Shown: positions 1-6,319 of the stretch, piece by piece | Layout: the number at the start of each line of letters is the position of its first letter | How positions within the stretch are numbered: the stretch's first letter is position 1 | NCBI GenBank assembly: GCA_027030285.1 | Contig: JALVFC010000533.1 | Coordinates: 1 to 6,876, forward strand | Reading direction: 5' to 3' | DNA length: 6,876 bases | Origin: Thiotrichaceae bacterium | Lineage (GTDB): Bacteria; Pseudomonadota; Gammaproteobacteria; Thiotrichales; Thiotrichaceae | The notes under the pieces: model-generated | The model's database searches: none | Seen by the model: the letters and a program-made list of their open reading frames with translations, nothing else | What the model was told of the DNA's origin: nothing | Position numbers and translations under genes: made by a program

Positions 1-2066
1 GCGTGTTTGATGCTATCTGTGCGACCAGAGTTTGCAGCAGAAGTAACGATGAACTCAATCACATAGTCTTTATCACCGTCAGTTCCTGTCAGTGTGGAAG
101 CACCATCATCAATGGCATCATAACCATCTACGTCTGTAGCCCGTGATGAGTTAGCTTCAGCTTGCGCAGGATCACTGGACACGGTGACATATGCGGTATA
201 ATCGAACGTGCCGCCCGCTGGCAAGAAAGGTGTAGAGGTGATGGTATTACCGCTGCTATCTTTGAACACAACAGACCATCCAGCAGGAAGATCCTGGTAA
301 CTCAACAGGAAGGAGTCACCACTGCCAGATTCATTGGCGACGGTCATTGGGAAGCTGACTGTGCTACCAATCAATGCATCATTGGCAAACAGAACTGGAG
401 CTTCATCGTGAGCATTAACTGCACCACCATCGTTAAAGCCAGTATTCGCCTGTGTCGCACCGATAGCCGCCAGGTCAACAGATGGAGGTGTAATCTCAGC
501 CAACTTCAGATTTGCTGTATCTGATTTACTGCTATCACCAGATGAAGTAGCCGTGAGTACTGCATTGTATCCACCTGCGGGAGCCCCGGAAGCACTTGCT
601 GGCAATGTTGCCTTGACAACGACAGAAGTAGACTGATTTTGCCCCAGAACACCTGTATCTGGAATTCCATCGCTATCACTATCAGTCAGCTGTACAGTGC
701 CATCAGCATTCCAGAGTGTAAATACAGTTCCAGCTGGAAAATCTGTATTAGTCACATCCAGATTCAGAATATCATCACCATTACCAGTATTGGTTACCAA
801 ATGTGTAAAGATGACAGTTTCACCTGCAGCAACTTTATCAACAAGCTGGGTATCGTTGGCAGGTAGACCATCATCGTCTTTACCATCATTCACACCCAGG
901 CTAGGTGCTGCGGGATTTACGCTATCATCATTTGCCAATACCGAGTAATTCTGTGGAACAGTATTATGAGTAGTATTTGAAGTGGTTGTTTTCTTAGGAG
1001 TATTTGGATCGTTATCATCATCATACTGTGTGATAAACGTATTATCTACATTGGACCCAGCTCTCCAGCTTGCATCATAGTTCGCACTATAGACTACAGA
1101 AACAGTTGTATTAGGAGGTAAAACAGCATCAGTTGCCTTAATCACATTAACTGCTGTATTTGTGGCGGCTCCATCACCATCGAGGTCCTCACCAACCACT
1201 GTTTCATCTACCTGAACCAATGCAGTAGGTACGACGTCTCCGGTATCCAGCAAGCCATTCACTGATTCAATAACAACATTACTCAGAGCTACTTTAGGTG
1301 TAGATGAATCATTATCATGGTCAACAGTTGGAACCGCATCAATAATATCAACCAGTTTTGCATCACTTCCGCCTGTATTCTTGACCAATAAGGTATAGGT
1401 TACCTTGTTGTTGGCAGTATCAAATACAGCCTGCTTGTTCAGAACCAGAACGGGACCTGTTGTAATATTTACAACATCATTATTTGTCGCGGATGCATCA
1501 TCAGAATCCGTATCACTATTGGATCCAATATCCTTTACAACAGCACCTGAGCTAGCCGATGCAACTGTTAATTCCACTGATTCTGTAGAACCATTGGCAG
1601 CAGAACTGGCTACCGGATGGGCAACAACAAGACTGACTGTTTCACCAGGCTGCAGAGTTACTGTTGTCACAGCATTTTCGCCCGCATCAGGTTGACCATT
1701 ACCACTGGTATCCAGGTAAACCAGGTCACCAGTATCTGTAGAAACAGTAAATGTGTCTGGTGTATTACCAGTATTAGTCAATGTATGAGGGAAATAAGCT
1801 GTCTGTCCGGGTGCTATTGATTGTGTACGGTCGTTTTCCAGTGTTGCTCTATATTGTGGTGCAACCGTAATAACAGCTTCATTTGATTGTGCTGTATAAG
1901 TATTACCGTTTTCATCTTCATAGCTCACTGTTGCCAGGTTTTTGATTTCTGTACCTGCAAGTGGAGCAGCCGCCATAGCAGTTCCCCCAATAACAGATGC
2001 TGAGACCATTGAGATAGCTATCCAGCGAGCCAGAGGCTTACGCTTAAACTGTTTTATTGTTTTCAT
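1..2066 (-). CDS. Large secreted DUF11-type repeat protein, C-terminus outside the window
   Basis: An open frame runs from ATG at 2066 to the window edge without a stop, giving 688 residues; the C-terminus is missing. Residues 1-32 look like a signal peptide: basic start (MKTIKQFKRK), hydrophobic core (about 15-28) and a likely cut after AMA. The rest is a chain of beta-rich units built around N-T-G motifs, for example TLTNTGNTPD near 95, LLVKNTGGSD near 226, LVTNTGNGDD near 423 and TVANESGSGD near 575. This pattern is typical of DUF11/TIGR01451 extracellular proteins. D-x-D-x-D-G-like loops recur (DTSGNGQPD 119-127, DLDGDG 294-299, DSDSDGIPD 462-470) and suggest calcium binding. By hand count, residues 33-688 hold about 88 Asp/Glu against 23 Lys/Arg, with no cysteine. 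This fits a secreted surface or matrix protein. The Shine-Dalgarno is weak (AAGAGAA about 9 bases before ATG). The anchoring mode cannot be judged because the C-terminus is absent. Confidence 0.87.
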   Translation of the reverse strand, partial: MKTIKQFKRKPLARWIAISMVSASVIGGTAMAAAPLAGTEIKNLATVSYEDENGNTYTAQSNEAVITVAPQYRATLENDRTQSIAPGQTAYFPHTLTNTGNTPDTFTVSTDTGDLVYLDTSGNGQPDAGENAVTTVTLQPGETVSLVVAHPVASSAANGSTESVELTVASASSGAVVKDIGSNSDTDSDDASATNNDVVNITTGPVLVLNKQAVFDTANNKVTYTLLVKNTGGSDAKLVDIIDAVPTVDHDNDSSTPKVALSNVVIESVNGLLDTGDVVPTALVQVDETVVGEDLDGDGAATNTAVNVIKATDAVLPPNTTVSVVYSANYDASWRAGSNVDNTFITQYDDDNDPNTPKKTTTSNTTHNTVPQNYSVLANDDSVNPAAPSLGVNDGKDDDGLPANDTQLVDKVAAGETVIFTHLVTNTGNGDDILNLDVTNTDFPAGTVFTLWNADGTVQLTDSDSDGIPDTGVLGQNQSTSVVVKATLPASASGAPAGGYNAVLTATSSGDSSKSDTANLKLAEITPPSVDLAAIGATQANTGFNDGGAVNAHDEAPVLFANDALIGSTVSFPMTVANESGSGDSFLLSYQDLPAGWSVVFKDSSGNTITSTPFLPAGGTFDYTAYVTVSSDPAQAEANSSRATDVDGYDAIDDGASTLTGTDGDKDYVIEFIVTSAANSGRTDSIKH
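87..398 (-). repeat. Protein repeat unit D of the large DUF11-type protein
   Basis: Residues about 557-660. It follows the same plan as units A and C (GSTVSFPMTVANESGSGDSF, LPAGWSVVFKD, LPAGGTFDYTAYV), but the acidic loop is reduced to DSSGNT. It is followed by a new Asp-rich stretch (DVDGYDAIDDG, 645-655). The chain may continue beyond the window. Confidence 0.5.
507..842 (-). repeat. Protein repeat unit C of the large DUF11-type protein
   Basis: Residues about 409-520, parallel to unit A: AAGETVIFTHLVTNTGN, then FPAGTVFTLWNADGT, then the loop DSDSDGIPDTG, then a strand with STSVVVKATLPA, ending in LTATSSGDSS. The loop matches the thrombospondin type 3 style of calcium-binding D-x-D-x-D-G. 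Borders are approximate. Confidence 0.6.
1032..1454 (-). repeat. Protein repeat unit B (classic DUF11-like) of the large protein
   Basis: Residues about 205-345. It starts GPVLVLNKQAVFD and continues with TYTLLVKNTGGSDAK and VDIIDAVP, the usual DUF11 pattern of a lone beta domain with a K-N-T-G turn followed by a D-x-x-P segment. It differs from units A, C and D in carrying the acidic loop DLDGDG (294-299) late in the unit. Borders are approximate. Confidence 0.5.
1557..1823 (-). repeat. Protein repeat unit A of the large DUF11-type protein
   Basis: Residues about 82-170. The layout is PGQTAYFPHTLTNTGN, then a beta stretch, then the Asp/Asn loop DTSGNGQPD, then LQPGETVSLVV. Unit C (residues about 409-520) repeats this order with AAGETVIFTHLVTNTGN, DSDSDGIPD and QNQSTSVVV. 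The similarity is at protein level; I see no matching DNA repeat. Unit borders are approximate. Confidence 0.6.
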
Positions 2067-2138
2067 TATTATGATTCTCTTGTTTTTATTATTTTTATAT
2101 CCGAATAGAGTTTGCAGAATTCAGGACATTACACTCTT

Positions 2139-2163
2139 ACCAGATTCATATACTCTATCTGGT
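2139..2163. repeat. Perfect 7-bp inverted repeat in the gap before the large DUF11 gene
   Basis: ACCAGAT (2139-2145) and ATCTGGT (2157-2163) are perfect inverted copies around an 11-base AT-rich centre, 73 bases before the start codon of the large secreted protein and about 35 bases after the stop of the small one. No U run follows on the minus strand, so it is not a standard terminator. It could be a protein-binding operator or an mRNA hairpin. The rest of the 132-base gap (2067-2198) is AT-rich and shows no convincing promoter. Confidence 0.45.
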
Positions 2164-2198
2164 GTAAATATGCTCTAAGGCAGCATTAACCAACTAAA

Positions 2199-2696
2199 CT
2201 AGTTAACCTTAACACGATAACTAAATACCTGTTTGCCCCCTGATTTCAGAGCACTTTTTGTCTTCCAACGTATATGGGTGTATTTATCTGCAGGGATAAT
2301 AATCATTTTTTTGCTGCCATCAGGCATCACTTTCATACGCTTAACAGGTTGTTTTTCAAATGTCTTACCCCCATCAATACTGACTAGTAGATCGGATTTA
2401 ACCCTGGTATTAGCAGATTTCTCAACGAAGTGCGTGTTTGCAGGAACAGGCCCTGTCACAGTTAAACCCTTGAGTGTCCCCTTGCCTTTGTTTTTGTATA
2501 TCAGTTGATATTGAATGGTTTGACCTGGTTCAGCCGACTTCACAGAGGTTAGTTTCTCTTTACCGGAAGTGGTTTTTTGTACGACAAAGGCTTTCATTTC
2601 ACTGCTAAGTGGTGACTGGACTTTATTTGCCGCGATTGATGCAACAGACCCCAGTGCCCCCATAAATGCCAGCGTATATGCAAGTTTTTTGATCAT
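2199..2696 (-). CDS. Small basic secreted DUF11-like protein
   Basis: 165 residues from ATG at 2696. A frame-compatible TTG lies at 2708, but the ATG gives a clean signal peptide (MIKKLAYTLAFMGALGSVAS, likely cut after SIAA or nearby) and has GGGG six bases upstream, so I prefer it. The mature part is one DUF11-like beta domain: PGQTIQYQLIYKNKGKGTLK, then VTGPVPANTHFVEKSA, the typical 'more than one strand plus P-x-x-T' pattern. A segment SIDGGKTFEK and a final strand QVFSYRVKVN follow. It is strongly basic: by hand count the mature chain has about 28 Lys/Arg against 9 Asp/Glu, the opposite of its large neighbour. There are no cysteines and no anchor motif, so it is probably exported to the periplasm or cell surface. 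Its function is unknown; a partner or assembly role for the large protein is inference. Confidence 0.82.
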   Translation of the reverse strand: MIKKLAYTLAFMGALGSVASIAANKVQSPLSSEMKAFVVQKTTSGKEKLTSVKSAEPGQTIQYQLIYKNKGKGTLKGLTVTGPVPANTHFVEKSANTRVKSDLLVSIDGGKTFEKQPVKRMKVMPDGSKKMIIIPADKYTHIRWKTKSALKSGGKQVFSYRVKVN

Positions 2697-2818
2697 AATT
2701 AACCCCAAATTATTATTATTTAATTATCAATGAAACGTGGGGTAATCTGTTTTTAACGTAGCCCCAACTACTGCATTCTTACATGCGAAAGTACTCAATT
2801 CCAGTCTTGCGGATGAGT

Positions 2819-2837
2819 GGCTGATTATTAATCAACC
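2819..2837 (-). other. Hairpin downstream of the CYTH gene
   Basis: Read on the minus strand, GGTTGATT (2837-2830) can pair with AATCAGCC (2826-2819) over eight base pairs, one of them G-U, around a three-base AAT loop. On the plus strand the same position would be a C-A mismatch, so the structure suits minus-strand RNA. It starts about 20 bases after the CYTH stop. No U run follows, so it is more likely an mRNA 3'-end stabiliser or a Rho-type end than an intrinsic terminator. The rest of the 161-base gap (2697-2857) shows no clear promoter for the small DUF11 gene. Confidence 0.4.
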
Positions 2838-2857
2838 TATCGCAAAATTATTATCTT

Positions 2858-3352
2858 TCAGATAGTTGATTTTTCTTGTTTTGACCATTGAGAAAAAGGG
2901 TAATAACTTAACCGCATATTATAATAACGCTCGATTGTAGAAACTTCCTGACCAACCCATGATGGCAGATCAATATGTTCATCAACATCTTCAAGCTCAA
3001 CTTCAGCCACAACCAGACCTTTATTTTCACCAAGGAAAACATCGACTTCCCACAACTTTTCAGCATGCTTGACCAGATAGCGCTCTTTATGAACCTGGGT
3101 AGCTGTACCACATAGTGTGTCAAGCATCCGCGTGGCTTCTTCTACCGGGATAGAGTACTCATACTCAGCACGGGAGATACCAATCGTCATACTTTTGATA
3201 TTGATATTTGCAGACTGGTCTTCGATTCGAATTCGTACTGAAGCATGTTTATTATTACAGAGATATCCCTGGCGCATCGTAATCTTCTTATGCGACATTG
3301 CGCGCCAGTCGTCAGAAACAACGAGAAATTTACGTTCAATTTCTTGTGCCAT
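2858..3352 (-). CDS. CYTH domain protein (triphosphate tunnel metalloenzyme-like)
   Basis: 164 residues. It opens with the CYTH signature E-x-E-x-K (EIERK, residues 4-8), followed by the expected basic and acidic tunnel residues: R40 and R42 (SVRIRI), K53 (NIKS), R91 (KERY), D104 (EVDVF), E117 and E119 (AEVELED), and ERYYN at 141-145. Length and order match the short bacterial single-domain enzymes such as the Nitrosomonas europaea tripolyphosphatase. The likely activity is metal-dependent hydrolysis of a triphosphate (inorganic tripolyphosphate or similar) in the cytoplasm; a class IV adenylate cyclase-type activity is less likely. The start is fixed by the signature at the N-terminus. There is no Shine-Dalgarno; the 20 bases upstream are pyrimidine-rich on the coding strand. 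It lies 38 bases after fabH and could be read from the same transcript. Its substrate cannot be told from sequence. Confidence 0.92.
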   Translation of the reverse strand: MAQEIERKFLVVSDDWRAMSHKKITMRQGYLCNNKHASVRIRIEDQSANINIKSMTIGISRAEYEYSIPVEEATRMLDTLCGTATQVHKERYLVKHAEKLWEVDVFLGENKGLVVAEVELEDVDEHIDLPSWVGQEVSTIERYYNMRLSYYPFSQWSKQEKSTI

Positions 3353-3390
3353 AAGAGGATATCAGGAGGGTATGGTATTAGAACTGTGTA

Positions 3391-4350
3391 CTAAAACTTA
3401 AGCAAGACGGAACCCCAGGTAAAGCCACCACCAAATGCTTCCAGCAGCAATGTTTCACCCCGCTTGATACGTCCGTCACGAACAGCCTTGTCCAATGCCA
3501 GGGGAATAGATGCACCGGAGGTGTTGCCATGCTCATCAACGGTGATAACCACATGATCTGTACCAAGTTTCAGTTTTTTAGCTGTTGCATTAATAATACG
3601 CACATTTGCCTGATGCGGAACTAACCAGTCAATATCAGATTTTTGCATATTGCTGGCTTCCAGGGTTTCATCCACGATGCGTCCCAAGGTTTTTACTGCT
3701 ACACGAAACACATCGTTACCTTTCATAATAATATGTGCCTCATCCTGCATACTGCTATAACCTTTAGAAATTCCCGCATCAACCTTTAACAAATCTTCAT
3801 AGGCGCCATCAGCATGCAGATGTGTAGAGATAATGCCTGGCTCTTCACTGGCTTCCAGTACCACAGCACCCGCACCATCGGCAAACAGTACACAGGTGGC
3901 ACGATCCGTCCAGTCAACAATTCTGGAAAGTGTTTCAGCACCGACTACCAACGCACATTTGTGTGTACCACTTTTAATAAACTTATCCGCAGTAGCCAGC
4001 GCATAGACAAAGCCAGTACAAACAGCCTGTACGTCAAAGGCAGCACAGCCATGTATATCCAGGCGCTTTTGTAACAAACAGGCTGTGCTGGGAAAAATCA
4101 GGTCAGGTGTGGTGGTGGCGACAATAATCAGGTCAATATCCTGAGCTGCCTTGCCCGCCATTTCCATGGCATTTCGGGCAGCAGCTTCAGCCAGGTCGCA
4201 AGTGGTTTCATCCGTTACAATGTGGCGTTTTTTTATACCTGTGCGTTCAACAATCCACTCATCGGAAGTATCAACCATCCTCTCAAGATCATGATTTGTT
4301 AAGACTTTTTCTGGTAAATAGCCACCTGTTCCAGTGATGGTTGAGTACAT
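3391..4350 (-). CDS. fabH: Beta-ketoacyl-ACP synthase III (FabH)
   Basis: 319 residues, the usual length. FabH starts type II fatty acid synthesis in the cytoplasm by condensing an acyl-CoA (commonly acetyl-CoA) with malonyl-ACP. The catalytic triad is present: C111 in VQAVCTGF, H246 in VPHQANVRI and N276 in EHGNTSGASIPLAL. The N-terminal GTGGYLPEKVLTN, the DEWIVERTGIKKRH segment and the C-terminal LLEAFGGGFTWGS are also typical. ATG at 4350 is preceded by AGGA with a seven-base gap. It begins 23 bases after plsX, in one operon with it. In many gammaproteobacteria fabD, fabG and acpP follow; here they do not. Confidence 0.98.
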   Translation of the reverse strand: MYSTITGTGGYLPEKVLTNHDLERMVDTSDEWIVERTGIKKRHIVTDETTCDLAEAAARNAMEMAGKAAQDIDLIIVATTTPDLIFPSTACLLQKRLDIHGCAAFDVQAVCTGFVYALATADKFIKSGTHKCALVVGAETLSRIVDWTDRATCVLFADGAGAVVLEASEEPGIISTHLHADGAYEDLLKVDAGISKGYSSMQDEAHIIMKGNDVFRVAVKTLGRIVDETLEASNMQKSDIDWLVPHQANVRIINATAKKLKLGTDHVVITVDEHGNTSGASIPLALDKAVRDGRIKRGETLLLEAFGGGFTWGSVLLKF

Positions 4351-4373
4351 AGTGTTATCCTGTTATTTATCTG

Positions 4374-5399
4374 CTATTTGTCTGCATTAACGAGCATTTT
4401 TTCCAGCTCTTGTTTGATAGTTTGCGGGACATTGGATAGCGCCTCAGACCTGGCAATACTAATAGCATTGGCATAACCAAAACAATCCATGCCACCATGG
4501 CTTTTGATGACCGTACCCTGCAATCCTAAAAAACTGGCACCATTATAAAGCCTGGGATCAAAACGGTTAGCAAAAGATTTAAGCACAGGCATGGAGACCA
4601 GGGCTGCTATCTTGCTGAACAGACCTTTTTTATATTCGGCTTTCAGTTCCTGAGTGAGCATTTTTGCTAGCCCCTCAACAGTTTTAAGTGTCACATTGCC
4701 AACAAATCCATCGCATACCACAACATCCACATCGCCATGAAAAATATCATCACCTTCAACATAACCAATGTAATTAAGGTGACTGTCTTTTAATAGCACA
4801 TCGGTCTGTTTAACCTGTTCATTTCCCTTGATTGCTTCTTGCCCTACGTTTAATAAACCAACCTTGGACGCGCCATTGTTATCAATGGACTCAGCGAGAA
4901 TAGCGCCCATCACCGCGAACTGATACAGATGTTCAGCCTTGCAATCGACATTAGCCCCCAGATCAAGGATATGCGTATGTCCATTTGAGGTTGGCATAAA
5001 GGTACAAATAGCAGGACGATCCACACCCGGCAACATTTTCAGGACGAAACGCGCCGTTGCCATCAAGGCACCCGTATTACCAGCACTGACCATGGCATCA
5101 ACTTTTTTCTCCTTGACAAGATTGATGGCCACACGCATGGAAGAATCTTTTTTATTTCTCAATGCCTGCGCAGGTGGTTCGCCCATTTCAACTATCTGCG
5201 AAGCATGATGCACCAATAAACGCTCATGGGGTTGTGCCTTGTGTTCTGCAAGTTTTGCCAGCACCTGTGACTCATCACCAACCAGCGTAAGGATAATATC
5301 GTCATGCTTTTTTAGTGCTTCCAGCGCAGCAGGCACCACTACTGATAATCCGTGGTCGCCTCCCATGGCATCAAGGCTAATACGAATAGGTGAGTTCAT
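4374..5399 (-). CDS. plsX: Phosphate acyltransferase PlsX
   Basis: 341 residues, the family's normal length. PlsX converts acyl-ACP and phosphate to acyl-phosphate, the donor that PlsY uses to acylate glycerol-3-phosphate, so it feeds phospholipid synthesis at the inner face of the membrane. Visible family motifs are LDAMGGDHG (9-17), SAGNTGALMATARF (105-118), DLGANVDCKAEH (146-157), VVCDGFVGNVTLK (227-239) and GASFLGLQGTVIKSHG (287-302). ATG at 5399 has a strong Shine-Dalgarno, AGGAG, five bases upstream. The gene is 103 bases after rpmF, the widest gap in the cluster and rich in RNA structure, and 23 bases before fabH. No truncation or odd residue was seen. Confidence 0.98.
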   Translation of the reverse strand: MNSPIRISLDAMGGDHGLSVVVPAALEALKKHDDIILTLVGDESQVLAKLAEHKAQPHERLLVHHASQIVEMGEPPAQALRNKKDSSMRVAINLVKEKKVDAMVSAGNTGALMATARFVLKMLPGVDRPAICTFMPTSNGHTHILDLGANVDCKAEHLYQFAVMGAILAESIDNNGASKVGLLNVGQEAIKGNEQVKQTDVLLKDSHLNYIGYVEGDDIFHGDVDVVVCDGFVGNVTLKTVEGLAKMLTQELKAEYKKGLFSKIAALVSMPVLKSFANRFDPRLYNGASFLGLQGTVIKSHGGMDCFGYANAISIARSEALSNVPQTIKQELEKMLVNADK

Positions 5400-5437
5400 T
5401 CAGGCTCCTAAGGGAGACTCTGATCAAGCCCCCTGAA
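5399..5437 (-). promoter_or_regulatory. Inverted repeat enclosing the plsX ribosome binding site
   Basis: On the minus strand TTCAGG (5437-5432) is perfectly complementary to CCTGAA (5404-5399), whose last base is the A of the plsX ATG. The enclosed sequence holds the AGGAG ribosome binding site (5409-5405), which can also pair locally with CTCC just upstream (5416-5413). The RNA could therefore hide the plsX start. The stems are short (6 and 4 bp), so an effect on translation is only a possibility. Confidence 0.35.
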
Positions 5438-5442
5438 TCAAA

Positions 5443-5466
5443 AATCGCGGGACAGTGCCCGCGATT
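5443..5466 (-). terminator. Intrinsic terminator or attenuator between rpmF and plsX
   Basis: Minus strand AATCGCGGG (5466-5458) and CCCGCGATT (5451-5443) form a perfect 9-bp GC-rich stem with a six-base loop (CACTGT). The stem ends in UU and is followed by UUU then GAUU, a short U run in the direction of the genes. On the plus strand no U run follows. It can end yceD-rpmF transcription, or do so partly, so that some transcripts continue into plsX-fabH. The U run is short, which favours partial termination. Confidence 0.7.
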
Positions 5467-5491
5467 GTTAGATAAAACTAGAAGGTAAGCT

Positions 5492-5497
5492 ATTATA
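5492..5497 (-). promoter_or_regulatory. TATAAT -10-like element upstream of plsX
   Basis: A perfect TATAAT lies just after the rpmF stop codon, read on the minus strand. No good -35 is found at 16-18 bases (best 17-base choice GATATA) and there is no TGn extension. If active, its transcript would start near 5485 and carry the hairpin at 5443-5466 in its leader. A plsX promoter within or just after rpmF would agree with what is known in E. coli. Confidence 0.35.
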
Positions 5498-5502
5498 CCC
5501 GC

Positions 5503-5706
5503 TTATTCATAATCTATATCATCGTCTTCTTCAACTGCAGAAGTGATAACCTGACGGCCACGATAAAAACCGTCCGCTGTCATGTGATGACGCAGGTGGG
5601 TTTCACCAGATACAGGGTCTACAGACAGGGTAGGTCCTTTCAGGCTATCGTGTGAACGTCTCATACCACGTCTTGAACGGGATTTTTTACTCTTTTGTAC
5701 AGCCAC
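5503..5706 (-). CDS. rpmF: 50S ribosomal protein L32
   Basis: 67 residues. Structural protein of the large ribosomal subunit. The diagnostic L32 sequence is present: AVQKSKKSRSRRGMRRSHDS, followed by GPTLSVDPVSGE, HLRHHMTADG and FYRGRQVI. There are no CxxC zinc motifs, so it is the zinc-free type usual in proteobacteria. The start codon is GTG at 5706, supported by GGAG eight bases upstream and by the conserved MAVQ start. The C-terminus is about ten residues longer than the common 57-residue form and ends in an acidic tail (AVEEDDDIDYE). It follows yceD after 28 bases, the conserved yceD-rpmF pair, and probably shares its promoter. Confidence 0.98.
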   Translation of the reverse strand: MAVQKSKKSRSRRGMRRSHDSLKGPTLSVDPVSGETHLRHHMTADGFYRGRQVITSAVEEDDDIDYE

Positions 5707-5734
5707 TGTTATTTCTCCAATAATTACTGCATGT

Positions 5735-6310
5735 TTACTGCAAATCTTTTTTCAGGTCTTTGAGCGAGGCAAACGGGTTATCCCTTGCTTCCTCAACATC
5801 CGGATTCATTGCATCACTGTTTTCATCTTCCGGTAATGCCTCGATATATGGGCGATATGGCTCACATTGATCATGCATTATCGAGAAGGGTAGTCTCAAC
5901 AGAATTTCATCTTCAACAAAATCCTGCAGAAACAGGCGATCATTTTCAATCAGGTAGACTTCATGGTCTTCCTGCAAGCGTTGAGCATGAGCATCAGTAG
6001 TTACCAGTACCACATTAATGGGTGCAACCAGAGGATGTATCAAGTTCTCAAGACAGCGCTGGCAACATAGATTCAACTGTGTTTCTATCGTACCAGTGAT
6101 AACAGCCAAACCTGTTTCTGTTCTGTCAAAATCCAGTGTTACCCGGGCAAACTGTGCAGTTTTATCAGCCGTGTTATTATCAGCATCGACATCCGTAACA
6201 AGAAGCTCCTGCAATCGCTGCATGGCTGCCAATGGCATATCACCATTTAGCCCCGCACTCTGTTCAACCAGCCGAAACGGGTTCACCTCTACCGGTAATC
6301 TACTAGACAT
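5735..6310 (-). CDS. yceD: DUF177 family protein YceD
   Basis: 191 residues, slightly longer than E. coli YceD. Family marks are the N-terminal LPVEVNPFRLVEQ, a C-x-x-C pair (C83 and C86 in CCQRCLENL), VEDEILLRLPFSIMHDQCE (132-150, with H146 and C149, which with the first pair could bind metal) and the closing NPFASLKDLKKD (178-189). DUF177 proteins have been linked to 23S rRNA accumulation in E. coli and maize, and the gene's fixed place before rpmF supports a role in the large ribosomal subunit. ATG at 6310 fits the conserved N-terminus. No Shine-Dalgarno is visible, and the promoter lies almost on the start codon. The acidic stretch at 160-177 is a variable linker. Confidence 0.95.
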   Translation of the reverse strand: MSSRLPVEVNPFRLVEQSAGLNGDMPLAAMQRLQELLVTDVDADNNTADKTAQFARVTLDFDRTETGLAVITGTIETQLNLCCQRCLENLIHPLVAPINVVLVTTDAHAQRLQEDHEVYLIENDRLFLQDFVEDEILLRLPFSIMHDQCEPYRPYIEALPEDENSDAMNPDVEEARDNPFASLKDLKKDLQ

Positions 6311-6319
6311 AGGCGGCGC

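Noticed and set aside
162..1820. Open frames on the plus strand between 162 and 1820
   Set aside because: They lie opposite the continuous minus-strand frame of the large secreted protein and their translations show no family motif.
2697..2708. Upstream TTG as the start of the small DUF11-like gene
   Set aside because: It would add four residues (MGLI) before the MIKK signal peptide start and would consume the GGGG that serves as a likely ribosome binding site for the ATG at 2696.
2701..2760. A promoter for the small DUF11-like gene in the AT-rich stretch (GATAAT, AATAAT)
   Set aside because: No -35 element at 16-18 bases; AT-rich runs give such hexamers by chance.
2740..2770. GGGG/CCCC pairing (minus-strand TGGGG and CCCCA) as a terminator before the small DUF11-like gene
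   Set aside because: The stem is only about five base pairs around a loop of some 19 bases, with no U run following.
3378..5436. Other frames overlapping fabH and plsX on both strands
   Set aside because: FabH and PlsX occupy these bases with complete family motifs; the alternative translations show no recognisable motifs.
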